From assembly GCA_907165135.1 (NCBI GenBank), contig OU015568.1:8254501-8318500 (forward strand): 64,000 bases of DNA, read 5' to 3'. Source of the stretch: Oikopleura dioica. Lineage: Eukaryota > Chordata > Appendicularia > Copelata > Oikopleuridae. The position numbers were made by a program, and so were the translations under genes. The notes beneath the pieces were generated by a model. That model had not been told where the DNA came from and did not search any database. It saw only the letters and a program-made list of their open reading frames with translations. Positions within the stretch are counted from its first letter, which is position 1, and each line of letters starts with the position of its first letter. This document shows, one piece after another, positions 46,005-53,958 of this stretch.

Positions 46005-46436
46005 TCAATGATTATACTTTGTCACCTTCCATTCTTCAAGCTTGAATATTGGTGATCCACAGTTTGAACAATCCTCTGGAGGAGTCTGCTCGAGTTGCAT
46101 CGGGAAGTTGTATTGAAACGTCCAGCAACCAAAAATTGCTTCCCCTTTTTTTCCCTCGGAAGTGAGCACTTTTTCAAGAAGAATTATTGGTACGGGCTTT
46201 TTTGAGTGACAAAATTCCAAAAGCTGAAGGAATTCCGTCTCAACCTCTTGTTTTGTCGAGACTGTTATCCGGAGATCAAGCTCTGCTGCTGGGAATCCAC
46301 CAGGAAAGTGAACGTCGATAAGCGGCATGCACATGGCATCAATGTGAAAAACTCCTCCACAACCTTTATGCTCAAAGTCGAAGGCTTCAATTTGAACCAT
46401 AAAATCAGCTGAGGAGACTTCGGAACATCGGAACAT
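46005..46436 (-). CDS. Polinton paralogue array, member 2
   Basis: 143 residues from the ATG at 46436; an alternative ATG at 46400 (MVQIEAFDF) aligns with the starts of the other two. Shares GGVFHIDA, then STKQEVETEFLQLLEFCHSKK with member 1, and a Cys pair (CSNCG) near the end. Clear paralogue of member 1 at moderate identity. Function unknown. Confidence 0.6.
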   Translation of the reverse strand: MFRCSEVSSADFMVQIEAFDFEHKGCGGVFHIDAMCMPLIDVHFPGGFPAAELDLRITVSTKQEVETEFLQLLEFCHSKKPVPIILLEKVLTSEGKKGEAIFGCWTFQYNFPMQLEQTPPEDCSNCGSPIFKLEEWKVTKYNH

Positions 46437-46659
46437 TTTTTTTGTTGAGAATGAGATCAACTAAGAATTCTTCTATGAGGTTCAAAAGCGCTGGATACTC
46501 AGTGCCTGCTTTTGACCACTGATTCTACTCGAGCGGAACTTCGCGTCTTGAATGTTTATAAATAAAGGAACCTGCTTGAAAGAACGACAAGGAAATAAAA
46601 AAAACACCAAATTTTATTACTCGAGTAAAGAAGCAGAAAACGATCAGAAAAGGAAAAGA

Positions 46660-47250
46660 TTAGATGTCCATTTGTTGCTCGGAAGCTGGCTGAATCGGAG
46701 TTGGTTGTTCGTAAGCTGGCTGAATCGGCTGAATCGGAGTTGGCTGGATTGGAGTTGGCTGAATGGGAGTTGGCTGGATGAGAGTTGGCTTGATAGGAGT
46801 TGGCTGAATCAGAGTTGGCTGAAGCGGAGTTGGCTGGATCGGAGTTGGCTGGATCGGAGTTGGCTTGATCGGAGTTGGCTGAATGGGAGAAAGCGGAGCC
46901 GGAGTTGGCTGAATGGGAGAAAGCTGGGTCGGAGTTGACTGAGTCGGAAGTCGACTGAATCGGAAAGTGTAGGAAGCGGGGATATTGTGCTCTCTTTCCC
47001 AGTCGGATTGCTTTGACTCGGAAGTAAGGTTGACGGACGCAGGTTGATGAGATTCTGTGAAGGAAAGAAGAGTAGCGAACGTTTCAGAAATTTCAGCTGC
47101 AGTCCTTTCATACATTCTCAAGTTGATTTCTGAAGCAGGTTGGGTATAGTCAAAATGACTCTCAAAGCCTGGGATAAAAGTTCCCTTGACTTTGAAAAAT
47201 CCGCCTCCGTTGTGTGATCGAAAAGTGAAAGATTTAATCGTGACAAACAT
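46660..47250 (-). CDS. Polinton paralogue array, member 3, with TPIQP repeats
   Basis: 196 residues from the ATG at 47250 (MFVTIKSFTF). The N-terminal ~105 residues match members 1 and 2 (GGGFFKVKG, then ATLLSFTESH). The C-terminus is different: about seventeen copies of a five-residue TPIQP-like unit, encoded by 15-bp repeats, ending EQQMDI. The Cys pair of the other members is absent. The repeat tail may be a flexible spacer or a polyproline binding region; this is inference. Confidence 0.65.
   Translation of the reverse strand: MFVTIKSFTFRSHNGGGFFKVKGTFIPGFESHFDYTQPASEINLRMYERTAAEISETFATLLSFTESHQPASVNLTSESKQSDWEREHNIPASYTFRFSRLPTQSTPTQLSPIQPTPAPLSPIQPTPIKPTPIQPTPIQPTPLQPTLIQPTPIKPTLIQPTPIQPTPIQPTPIQPIQPAYEQPTPIQPASEQQMDI
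46685..46945 (-). repeat. 15-bp coding tandem repeat (TPIQP units)
   Basis: GGAGTTGGCTGAATC-type 15-mers on the plus strand repeat through this span, with small variants (TPIKP, TLIQP, TPLQP). The plus-strand reading of the repeat (SWLDRSW-type) is a by-product. Confidence 0.8.
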
Positions 47251-47351
47251 CTTTTTGAGAATGACGAAAATGACAAAATCAAGTCCAGAAGTGCTAAAGC
47301 ACTGGTTAGTCAGTGCATCTTTTATAACCAGTGATTCTTTTATGTTTACCT

Positions 47352-48662
47352 TTACAATAGCGTTTTTTCGACTTGTTTATGTTCGTCAATCGTAAGTTTG
47401 ACAGACACAATTGACCATATAACAATGTGATAGTCATCGTCGTCATCTAGTGGTTTGTTGAAATCGAATGTGAAGGAGAGCCATCCTTGTGATATTTCCT
47501 CGCCCTCAAATTCATGAGCGAAAATTGCATTGCTCTTGTACGCATCCATGGATGTCACATAAGACAAGTTGCTTTGAGAGATTCTTCCAAGAGCATTTTG
47601 AAATTTCCAATAAGGGAGAATTGGATACTGATTCGTGATTTTCTAGAAACATGATAAATTTTTTTTATTCTTCTATGTTATCTTACCTGAGGATATCCAT
47701 GGAGCGACTGCCCATTTAATGTGACGTTTATTTGAGTAAGATCCTGATGAAAACTGAAATTTGTGGACTCAAAAGCATCCGATCCAAACAAGGCATCTGT
47801 TTTGATGAGTCCAAAGAACATGTACGCGGGTGTATTTCCACCAGTAACATTGAGCAGCTGAACTTGCTTACGACCTTTTGGTAAAGCCATTGTCTTTATC
47901 ATAGTGTCATTGAATTTGTAGGAGATCGGTTTTGATTTGATTCTCGCAAAATGATTTCTCAAGCTTGTAGAGGACACATATTCAACCATTGCATAGGCAT
48001 CTGTTATTTTGAGAGCTTCTCCAGCCGGCAACTTATCATTTGGGTCGCTTCCAATAAAAATTGTAGAGAACTCATGCTTTAGACGGTAGAGCGTCAGTGA
48101 TAGATCAGTGTTGAGAGGAAGAGGTTTATTTTCAAGGAAGAATCCGTGAGTAGGTAAGAAGATGAGTTCGTAAACATAATTCCCATCGGAGTTGACAAAG
48201 CAGCCTGGTCTCCTACCGTCTCTGATTTCTTCCTTAGCCGCATCTGTCGCAAGTGTCTCAAAATTGTACTCGTCATAGTACCCTTCGATCTGGAAAGCAG
48301 TCATCACATATTGAGGATCGTAGTTTGTCAGCTTTGTCAAATAATCAGCTAGCATATAATGCGCGCTAAGAGAAAAAGTAAGGCTAATCTATGAACAAAA
48401 ACTCTTACTTTGAATTGGAGTTATCAATTATCTGAGAATTCACGGCAACTTCTGTTTTTCCAAACTGTTTGCTTGCGAATCCATTGCAGGGGATGTAGTT
48501 CTTGTCAAGTTCGATCGTGAAATGAATCGCAATGTTGTTTTTGACGAGAAAAAGGTTTGGATCAGCATCGAAGTGGAAATGAAGACGTCCGGTTAAACTA
48601 TCTACCTCTCTGGGATAGTGACGCTTTACGACTTTCTGGTCGTAGTACTCAACTTCTATCAT
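47352..48662 (-). CDS. Major capsid protein, double-jelly-roll type (Polinton)
   Basis: Three exons (48409-48662, 47687-48365, 47352-47642; GT-AG introns of 43 and 44 bp) give 407 residues in one frame. The protein is rich in beta-strand-like segments. It shows the layout of Polinton capsid proteins: an early FDADPNLFLV strand, a middle DAYAMVEYVSSTSLRNHFA, then KTDALFGSD..STNFSFH and INVTLNGQSL before a final domain (GWLSFTFDFNKPL). The family call rests on position and on remembered pattern rather than a search. It would form the virion hexons. It sits directly downstream of the protease on the same strand. Confidence 0.7.
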
Positions 48663-48713
48663 AGTTTCAGTCTAAACAAGTAAAGATTGAAGATCGTTTT
48701 TCACCAATTTTAA

Positions 48714-49133
48714 TCACCAAATTTGAGAGAGTTTGTCAAAAAGAAGTTGATCGTTCTCAGTAAGATTTTTAGAAAAAATAGAGGAAAGTTTTTTCATAGA
48801 ATAAAGAGAGCGAAAGATAACATAGAAACAGACGTAGAAACCACAGTAAAATGACGCATCTGATTGAATTTTTTTATAAAAATATTTTTTACGATCACCG
48901 AAAAAGTCGGTTAATTCTTTTGGATATTTTCCTAATTTCAAACTATCAAAAATCTCGATTTTTGACTTTTCAATACGAAGTGCTATCCAGTGAGAACCTT
49001 TTGACTTTTCCGGTGAAAGATTAACAACGAGAAAAGCAGGATATTCATTAAGAGTGGAAAGAGTATCAATAGAGAAAACACCAAGGAAATTTTGTACACG
49101 TTCTAAACGTTTAGCAATATAGTAAGAGTTCAT
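48714..49133 (-). CDS. Adenain-like (Ulp1-fold) cysteine protease (Polinton)
   Basis: 139 residues from the ATG at 49133, which overlaps the stop of the preceding basic-protein gene as ATGA. Catalytic residues are in the order of the C5/C48 proteases: His in GSHWIAL, Asp in EIFDSLKLG, Gln in KKIQSDASF, Cys in FYCGFYVCF. The length fits a minimal viral maturation protease. It should process capsid or core proteins. The reading frame stays open upstream to ~49397, but the ATGA start gives the usual protease size. Confidence 0.85.
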   Translation of the reverse strand: MNSYYIAKRLERVQNFLGVFSIDTLSTLNEYPAFLVVNLSPEKSKGSHWIALRIEKSKIEIFDSLKLGKYPKELTDFFGDRKKYFYKKIQSDASFYCGFYVCFYVIFRSLYSMKKLSSIFSKNLTENDQLLFDKLSQIW

Positions 49134-49345
49134 GCTCTTTTCTTTTTGGACGACTTCTTTGACTTTTTCAAGTCTTTTGTTGTAAAATTTCTTTTTTTCT
49201 TTGGTTTTGAGGAAGGTTTTTTTCTTGCTGGAGTAAGTTTTAATTTGGTTGGAGCTTTTTTTGATTTTCTTTTTCCTGCGCCCGACTGAGATTTGGGAAA
49301 CCATTTTTTTGGTCGACTTTCGAGCGCGGAAATAATGGTTTTCAT
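49130..49345 (-). CDS. Small highly basic protein (core-protein-like, Polinton)
   Basis: 71 residues, with about half Lys/Arg/Ser: MKTIISALESRPKKWF then runs such as GKRKSKKAPTK and KKPSSKPKKK. Its ATG overlaps the stop of the upstream gene (ATGA at 49342-49345) and its own stop overlaps the protease ATG (ATGA at 49130-49133). The composition suggests a DNA-condensing virion core protein, as in adenoviruses; this is inference from composition and position. Confidence 0.65.
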   Translation of the reverse strand: MKTIISALESRPKKWFPKSQSGAGKRKSKKAPTKLKLTPARKKPSSKPKKKRNFTTKDLKKSKKSSKKKRA

Positions 49346-49707
49346 TCTCTTGTTGTAATCTGGATCTGCAGAGAAAATTGTTGGACAACGTGTTCACTTT
49401 CTAAGTCGATTGAAAATGTCGTATCCCGCCAGTTATATACGTTTAAAGGGAAGAAAAGGGAGCGTTGGTCGGAAAAATGGCACCACCTATCGTTTGGACG
49501 GATTTGACCCATCATGAGCGTATTCGGTTCTCCATAGCAAGAAGCAATTGAGTTACACGTTATGAAAGCAATGCCAACGTCACGTGGAGTGGTCATAAGA
49601 TTACAGACAGCGCTTACAATTTGAACACAGTATTCTTCGTTGTTATCAAATAAAATTTCAGGGACTTTTAGTTCCTTGCTTCTTGTTCCGAAAAGATTCA
49701 ATATCAT
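49342..49707 (-). CDS. Probable minor capsid (penton, single jelly-roll) protein (Polinton)
   Basis: 121 residues from the ATG at 49707, starting inside the 3' end of the integrase gene (50-bp overlap, different frame). The pattern VGIAFITCNSI ... YGEPNTLMMGQI ... FFPLNVYNW resembles the short penton-like proteins of Polintons: a strand followed by a GD/GE-turn, then a Tyr/Pro strand. The stop codon overlaps the next ATG as ATGA. The penton call is a pattern-memory inference; the ORF itself is well supported by its place between integrase and protease. Confidence 0.55.
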   Translation of the reverse strand: MILNLFGTRSKELKVPEILFDNNEEYCVQIVSAVCNLMTTPRDVGIAFITCNSIASCYGEPNTLMMGQIRPNDRWCHFSDQRSLFFPLNVYNWRDTTFSIDLESEHVVQQFSLQIQITTRE

Positions 49708-50974
49708 TGGCGACAAGATTGAGTTCGAAATAATACTTGATTCGAGGTTGACGATTTCCTTCTTCGTCAGCAATTTTATACCAAACTATACCAGCTCTTT
49801 GACGGATGTCCGTGATGATGTAAACTTCGTCTGACCAATTTTGCGTGTATCCTTTTTCGAAAAGTTCTTTTTTCTTTTTTACTCTCACAACGTTGCCAAC
49901 TTTTAGTCTGGGCTTGACTTTTAAGTCAATGTCGGGATATAGTCGAGTGAAAACCTGTGCTCTATTTTTTGATGAGACTTGGTTTGGAGCCATGCCAATT
50001 GAACGATGAGGAGTTGAATTATATCCTTTTGTTATAGCCGGAAGAACATCGATCCAAGTTTTAGTCCTGTTTCTTTTCATGAAAAGATGTATACGTTTTC
50101 TGAAAGTTTGAATCGCACGTTCTGCTATCGCTGCCTTCATTTTACTTTTGATACTATAGTGATGCAGTCCATATCGATCCAGAATTTTGCGCACATTTGA
50201 GTTGTAGAATTCCAGACCTTCATCTGTAATCAAAGAATTCGGCCACTCAATAAAATCTTGAAATATGTCGTTGAGAGCGTTTGCCACATCCTTCCCAGAT
50301 TTGGTTTTGAGAGGTCTTGTCCAAACATAACGTGAAAAACAGTCGATAATGAGAAGAATAAAAACGTGATGTCGATTAGAGTATTTGAATTTTTGGTAGT
50401 CAATAAGATCACCCTGGAATATTTTGAATGCAGTGTCAACAATAAATCGTCGACGAGGAAATCGCTTTTTGGATATGCGACGATGAGTACTAGACACTTT
50501 ATTCTTCCGGAGAAATTCCGCTACTTTCGCTGAGAATGCTGGAGCGCTTGCCACGTTTTCGTACAGGGCTTGAATCTGATCCTCCAGAGCTGACTTCTTC
50601 GGAGGTTGGACTTTCGGATGAGCTTGAATTTCTTCTTCGCTTCGATTTTTTTGATTTTGAATCGACTTCGTCTGAGCTGATGTTTTCGCTATCTGATTCG
50701 CTTGAGGTTGAAGGACGTCTTCGCTTACTCTTTTTTGATTTTGATTTCTCTTCCTCGTCGGTTTCCGAAGACGCTTCGCTTGAGGTTGAATGTCGTCTTC
50801 GCTTCTTTGCTTTCCTTTTTGATTTCTTGTCGTTACTCGACTTCTTGTTTCGCTTTCTGGATCTTGACCTTTCAACCTCCGACTCTGACGAGTCTTCGGT
50901 AAAACTGTCGCATCTGATCTTTGATTTGACTCTTGTTGACTCAATAGTTTTGCACTCCGGGTATTTCTTCTCAT
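49658..50974 (-). CDS. Retroviral-type (rve) integrase (Polinton)
   Basis: 438 residues from the ATG at 50974. The first ~125 residues are basic and low in complexity and overlap the ATPase gene in another frame. Next is the Polinton-type lead-in ALYENVASAPAFS, a basic stretch (RISKKRFPRRRF), then the catalytic core: Asp in QGDLIDYQKF, Asp in LITDEGLEFYN, Glu in KAAIAERAIQ (33 residues after the second Asp by my count). A C-terminal SH3-like segment (VGNVVRVKKKKELFEKGYT) follows. The enzyme should insert the element and create the 6-bp duplication. All three acidic residues are present. Confidence 0.92.
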   Translation of the reverse strand: MRRNTRSAKLLSQQESNQRSDATVLPKTRQSRRLKGQDPESETRSRVTTRNQKGKQRSEDDIQPQAKRLRKPTRKRNQNQKRVSEDVLQPQANQIAKTSAQTKSIQNQKNRSEEEIQAHPKVQPPKKSALEDQIQALYENVASAPAFSAKVAEFLRKNKVSSTHRRISKKRFPRRRFIVDTAFKIFQGDLIDYQKFKYSNRHHVFILLIIDCFSRYVWTRPLKTKSGKDVANALNDIFQDFIEWPNSLITDEGLEFYNSNVRKILDRYGLHHYSIKSKMKAAIAERAIQTFRKRIHLFMKRNRTKTWIDVLPAITKGYNSTPHRSIGMAPNQVSSKNRAQVFTRLYPDIDLKVKPRLKVGNVVRVKKKKELFEKGYTQNWSDEVYIITDIRQRAGIVWYKIADEEGNRQPRIKYYFELNLVANDIESFRNKKQGTKSP

Positions 50975-51725
50975 GTTTCTTTTCGACTGCTTCGAAAGTA
51001 TTGTCTCTGGCGATAATATCGAAATTCTGCTTGAAATCGTTGTATGGTACGATGCAGGCCTTCATTCCGCTAACTGAGAAAACAACCGGATAATCGGTGA
51101 ATATATCTGTATAGAGACGATAGCTCGAGGCATGGCCTCGGGGTGATTGATCCAGAAACATGTACGGATATTGTTTGTTCTTGTTTTCTTCCGTTGCTCT
51201 TTTGTAAGCTTTTAGAAGTCCAGCTTGACTACATGCACGTTTATTAACTGTCCCATCAAGACAGTTTCTGCATAGAAAGGTAGCGTTGCAGTTGAGCTTG
51301 ATGTTTCTCCCGAATTTTCCTTGAGCATAGTTATTTTGCGTCATTATCATCACATTTAAATTCCGCTTCCCACTTGTCACTCGAAACAGATGATCGATCG
51401 CTTGACTTTGAATCGCTTCTTCATATAAATCATCGAGTACAATTGTTGAATGTGACGGAATCTCGTCAATTTCCTCTTGAGAAGGAAGTCCAACCCTGTA
51501 GCTTACAGGGACACAAAGATCATCCCACTTCACTGGTTTTTCTTCCAAAAAACAAGGATAATAATAGAAAACTCGTTTAGTCTTCTTTTGAAATAGATGT
51601 CTGTTCAAAAGAACTTGTTTTGCGATATAAGTTTTTCCTGCTCCAGAAGATCCACTGAGCAAAATACGAAAAGGATATGTGAAGGTTGCGTCTGGTAGAA
51701 GTTCTCCATTGATAACGGTGCTCAT
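50499..51725 (-). CDS. A32-like genome-packaging ATPase (Polinton)
   Basis: 408 residues from the ATG at 51725. Walker A is LLSGSSGAGKT and Walker B STIVLDDLYEE, followed by the family's MTQNNYAQGKFGR segment. The ATPase domain takes about 255 residues. The rest is a Ser/Lys/Arg/Glu tail with near-repeats (KSKKSKRRRPSTSSES), the part that overlaps the integrase. FtsK/HerA-superfamily enzymes of this type pump DNA into capsids. Such a long tail is unusual for the family as I know it. Confidence 0.9.
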   Translation of the reverse strand: MSTVINGELLPDATFTYPFRILLSGSSGAGKTYIAKQVLLNRHLFQKKTKRVFYYYPCFLEEKPVKWDDLCVPVSYRVGLPSQEEIDEIPSHSTIVLDDLYEEAIQSQAIDHLFRVTSGKRNLNVMIMTQNNYAQGKFGRNIKLNCNATFLCRNCLDGTVNKRACSQAGLLKAYKRATEENKNKQYPYMFLDQSPRGHASSYRLYTDIFTDYPVVFSVSGMKACIVPYNDFKQNFDIIARDNTFEAVEKKHEKKYPECKTIESTRVKSKIRCDSFTEDSSESEVERSRSRKRNKKSSNDKKSKRKAKKRRRHSTSSEASSETDEEEKSKSKKSKRRRPSTSSESDSENISSDEVDSKSKKSKRRRNSSSSESPTSEEVSSGGSDSSPVRKRGKRSSILSESSGISPEE

Positions 51726-51949
51726 TTCTCTTTTGCTTCAATTTTCTTTTGCTCATCCTTTTTATTTATCAAAAGAAAGCATTGGATCGGAACTGAAAAT
51801 AATCAAATCTTAAATTTTATTCTCATATCGTAACGGATACACAACGGAAGTTGTTGATGACATATTAATAAACACTGAACTTCCGAGTTTATATTTATAA
51901 ATACCGGAAATAAGTATTTATTCACCATCGAAGACTCGATGGCGAGAAC

Positions 51950-52853
51950 ATGGAGGTGGACCCCGGTCATGAGTCCGACGGCGAGCTTCCTGACGAGGGG
52001 CCAATTGAGGACCCTCTTGTTCCTCCTGAGGACGAAGATGACGAGGCCGAGGACGACGATGTTCGTGAGGTCATCGACGATCGTGAGGACGACGACGTTC
52101 ATGAGGTCGTCGAGGAACCCATCGAAGTCGCCCCCTGGGATCTAGTTGACCCCGACTTTTTGTCAAACAAGCACCTTGCGGATCGAGGATTCATAAATAA
52201 GGGAGAGAAAGCCGGCGAAGCGGAGCATCTTGCTTACTCTACGTGTTGGTTGTCTGCAGCCGGTATGTGTATCTTTGTTCGAAATTTGCGAACGCCGTTC
52301 GTAATCTTGTGAACGCCGTTCGCAACGGAGAAAATCTTACCATGAGTGTTCGTTTCAAGCATTTTCTGGTATAAAACTCATTTGGTTGACAGGAGCAGTG
52401 TTTCTCTAGCGCTCGGACACGTGATGAAAAAAGTTGTGAACGATTATTGGTCAAAATTTTCTCCTTGTGAACGGTGTTTACAAGATAACGAACGGCGTTC
52501 GCAAGTTGTGAACGAAGCCGCTTGCTCCCTTAAAAATAACTGAACTCGTATTTAAGTGAATCTTCTTCTCATTGCAGGCTGTATTCGAAAGCTGAAGCCG
52601 GCCAACTGTCTCATCGCAGAGATGCAAAAACTGACATTTGTCAACAGTAAGTCTTTTTTTTTTATTCCGCGACGCATATTTAACAACCTGCTAAGCGGTT
52701 CAAGCACTCGATGATGTCGTCAAGGAAACAAAAAGGTTACTCTGGGAGAGCGGTTTTAGATGGACTAAAACTGGACTCGGAGTAACCGAAGGTCTACGAG
52801 GGTTATTGAAAAATTTTTCCGAAAGGTGTGGTTCATTAATAAAAATATCTTAA
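51950..52853 (+). CDS. Acidic Polinton protein of unknown function
   Basis: Three exons: 51950-~52261, ~52580-52648 and ~52700-52853. Exon 1 is very acidic (EDEDDEAEDDDVREV), followed by DLVDPDFLSNKHLADRGF. After a ~318-bp intron the protein continues with CIRKLKPANCLIAEMQKL, and a last exon with ETKRLLWESGFRWTKTGLG. Splice phases agree. The first intron is far longer than others in the element and is full of GAACGCCGTTCG palindromes. No family is recognised. It is divergent from the ATPase gene. Confidence 0.5.
52288..52517. repeat. Cluster of CGAACGCCGTTCG-type palindromes
   Basis: GCGAACGCCGTTCGTAA (52288), GTGAACGCCGTTCGCAA (52309), GTGAACGGTGTTTACAAG (~52467) and CGAACGGCGTTCGCAAG (~52489), then GTGAACGAAGC. 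All lie within the long intron of the acidic gene, about 1.4 kb from the right end. Confidence 0.7.
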
Positions 52854-52933
52854 TCAAATTCTCAATATGAAATCTTTTATCGTTAGAAGAAAGATTCTTA
52901 ATCAAATGAACAATGAGTATTTTTTCAAATAAG

Positions 52934-53206
52934 AACCCCAAATAAGTGACGGTGAAAATAAGCAGAAGATCTTGGAAGATTTTCGTTGTTGCGAGTCTTG
53001 CATGGTAATTCGCCCTTTTTTTTTTCTTGTTCTAAGATTTTTAGGAGCCCTTCTTCTGTGAAATTTTCATTGAAGACGCCTTGGACAGCAAAGATATAAA
53101 TTTGCAAGAAATAGTCGCGAAGGGAGAATGCCTCCTGTGTGGCAATGAGGAAATACGACCGGCAGAATATTTATTCCTTGTCGTGAACGGAAGGAAACGC
53201 ATGAGA
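52934..53206 (+). CDS. Possible small Cys-rich protein (Polinton, partial model)
   Basis: An open segment with CCESC, then (after a GT-AG intron ~53006-53043) EPFFCEIFIEDAL and GECLLCGNEEIRP. Paired cysteines suggest a zinc-binding fold. I could not find a convincing start codon or 3' end (the reading runs into a TA/poly-T tract), so this may be an internal part of a gene or a remnant. Confidence 0.3.
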
Positions 53207-53253
53207 TATATATATATATTTTTTTTTTTTGCAAATATGAACGCTTATATAAT

Positions 53254-53670
53254 ATGCCAAAAAGATATTTTGAGGAGAATGGACGATGGGTGCAGCGAAA
53301 AGATGTGGTGAAGGGCGATTCAATTCGCCTGATGGGTCATGATTACAAAATGATTGGTAAGAGAGATTATATATTCGGAACATTTTTATTGATTTAGCAA
53401 AAAGCACGTATAAAATGCAAAAAAATCAGGAAGCTCACACTTATGTTGACTTCCAGGTGGGCTTAAAATAATATCGCACGAGTTTTATCTTCATAGCCTT
53501 CTTTATTATTTTTACGTGAAATTATTCAAGCCAACATAAGAAAAAAAAGAAAAAAAGAGCGCGAAAACTTCTGGCTCGAAGACTGGATGACTATCTCCGC
53601 TCGACGGACGTCACGTGGGAGCCATCTTCTGAGGATCACGTCCTACTACTCTCCCGAGCGCGAATTCAAG
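53254..53670 (+). CDS. Possible small basic protein near the right end (Polinton)
   Basis: ATG at 53254 gives MPKRYFEENGRWVQRKDV; two short GT-AG introns fit (~53357-53398 and 53457-53496). The last exon is Lys/Arg-rich, and two frames remain open there (one reading ARRLDDYLRSTDV, one ENFWLEDWMTIS), so the 3' end is uncertain. No family is recognised. Confidence 0.35.
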
Positions 53671-53682
53671 ATTGAGAGATTT

Positions 53683-53775
53683 ATTTTTATATTTACTTAT
53701 TTGGTGACTGAAGTTTTTATCTAAATATTTATTTATTTGGTGACTGAAGTTTTTATCTAAATATTTATTTGTTTA
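53683..53775 (+). repeat. ~42-bp tandem repeat (two copies)
   Basis: TTTATTTGGTGACTGAAG followed by TTTTTATCTAAATA occurs twice in a row, immediately inside the right terminal repeat. Confidence 0.75.
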
Positions 53776-53830
53776 TAATAAATTATATATTTTCACTTAT
53801 AATAAAACAAGACTGATTTAAACCGGAAGT

Positions 53831-53952
53831 GCACCGGAAGGTCACCGGATGTTATTCTTTTCCGGAAGTTTACCGGAAGAGAATAACATCCGGTGACCTT
53901 CCGGTGTTTATATTAGTGTCCTAGTAGTCGGCTTAAATAGATAATTACGACG
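53831..53952 (-). repeat. Right terminal inverted repeat of the Polinton
   Basis: 122 bp, reverse complement of 28661-28782 with one mismatch. Contains the same 27-nt-arm palindrome. Followed by the GACACC target duplication. Confidence 0.92.
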
Positions 53953-53958
53953 GACACC
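53953..53958. repeat. Target-site duplication, right (GACACC)
   Basis: Identical to 28655-28660. The empty site would read CCTAGTGACACCCTTAATT. Confidence 0.85.

Larger units (their letters stand above)
28661..53952. mobile_element. Polinton/Maverick DNA transposon (virus-like), 25.3 kb
   Basis: Bounded by 122-bp terminal inverted repeats and a 6-bp target duplication, typical of Polintons. It encodes the full diagnostic set: protein-primed DNA polymerase B, rve integrase, A32-like packaging ATPase, adenain-like protease, a double-jelly-roll-like capsid protein and a probable single-jelly-roll minor capsid protein. About fifteen accessory genes are also present. Core genes 45-51.7 kb are all on the minus strand; the polymerase is on the plus strand. 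No core gene has an obvious stop or frame break, so the copy could be active or recently so. The termini start CGTCG instead of the AG common in described Polintons. Confidence 0.93.

Noticed and set aside
46552-46938. Plus-strand ORF of SWLDRSW repeats
   Set aside because: It is the antisense reading of the TPIQP coding repeat; the minus-strand gene has a matching paralogous N-terminal domain.
28661-53952. Element as an integrated adenovirus or virophage
   Set aside because: The rve integrase, paired terminal repeats with a 6-bp duplication and spliced genes fit a Polinton better.
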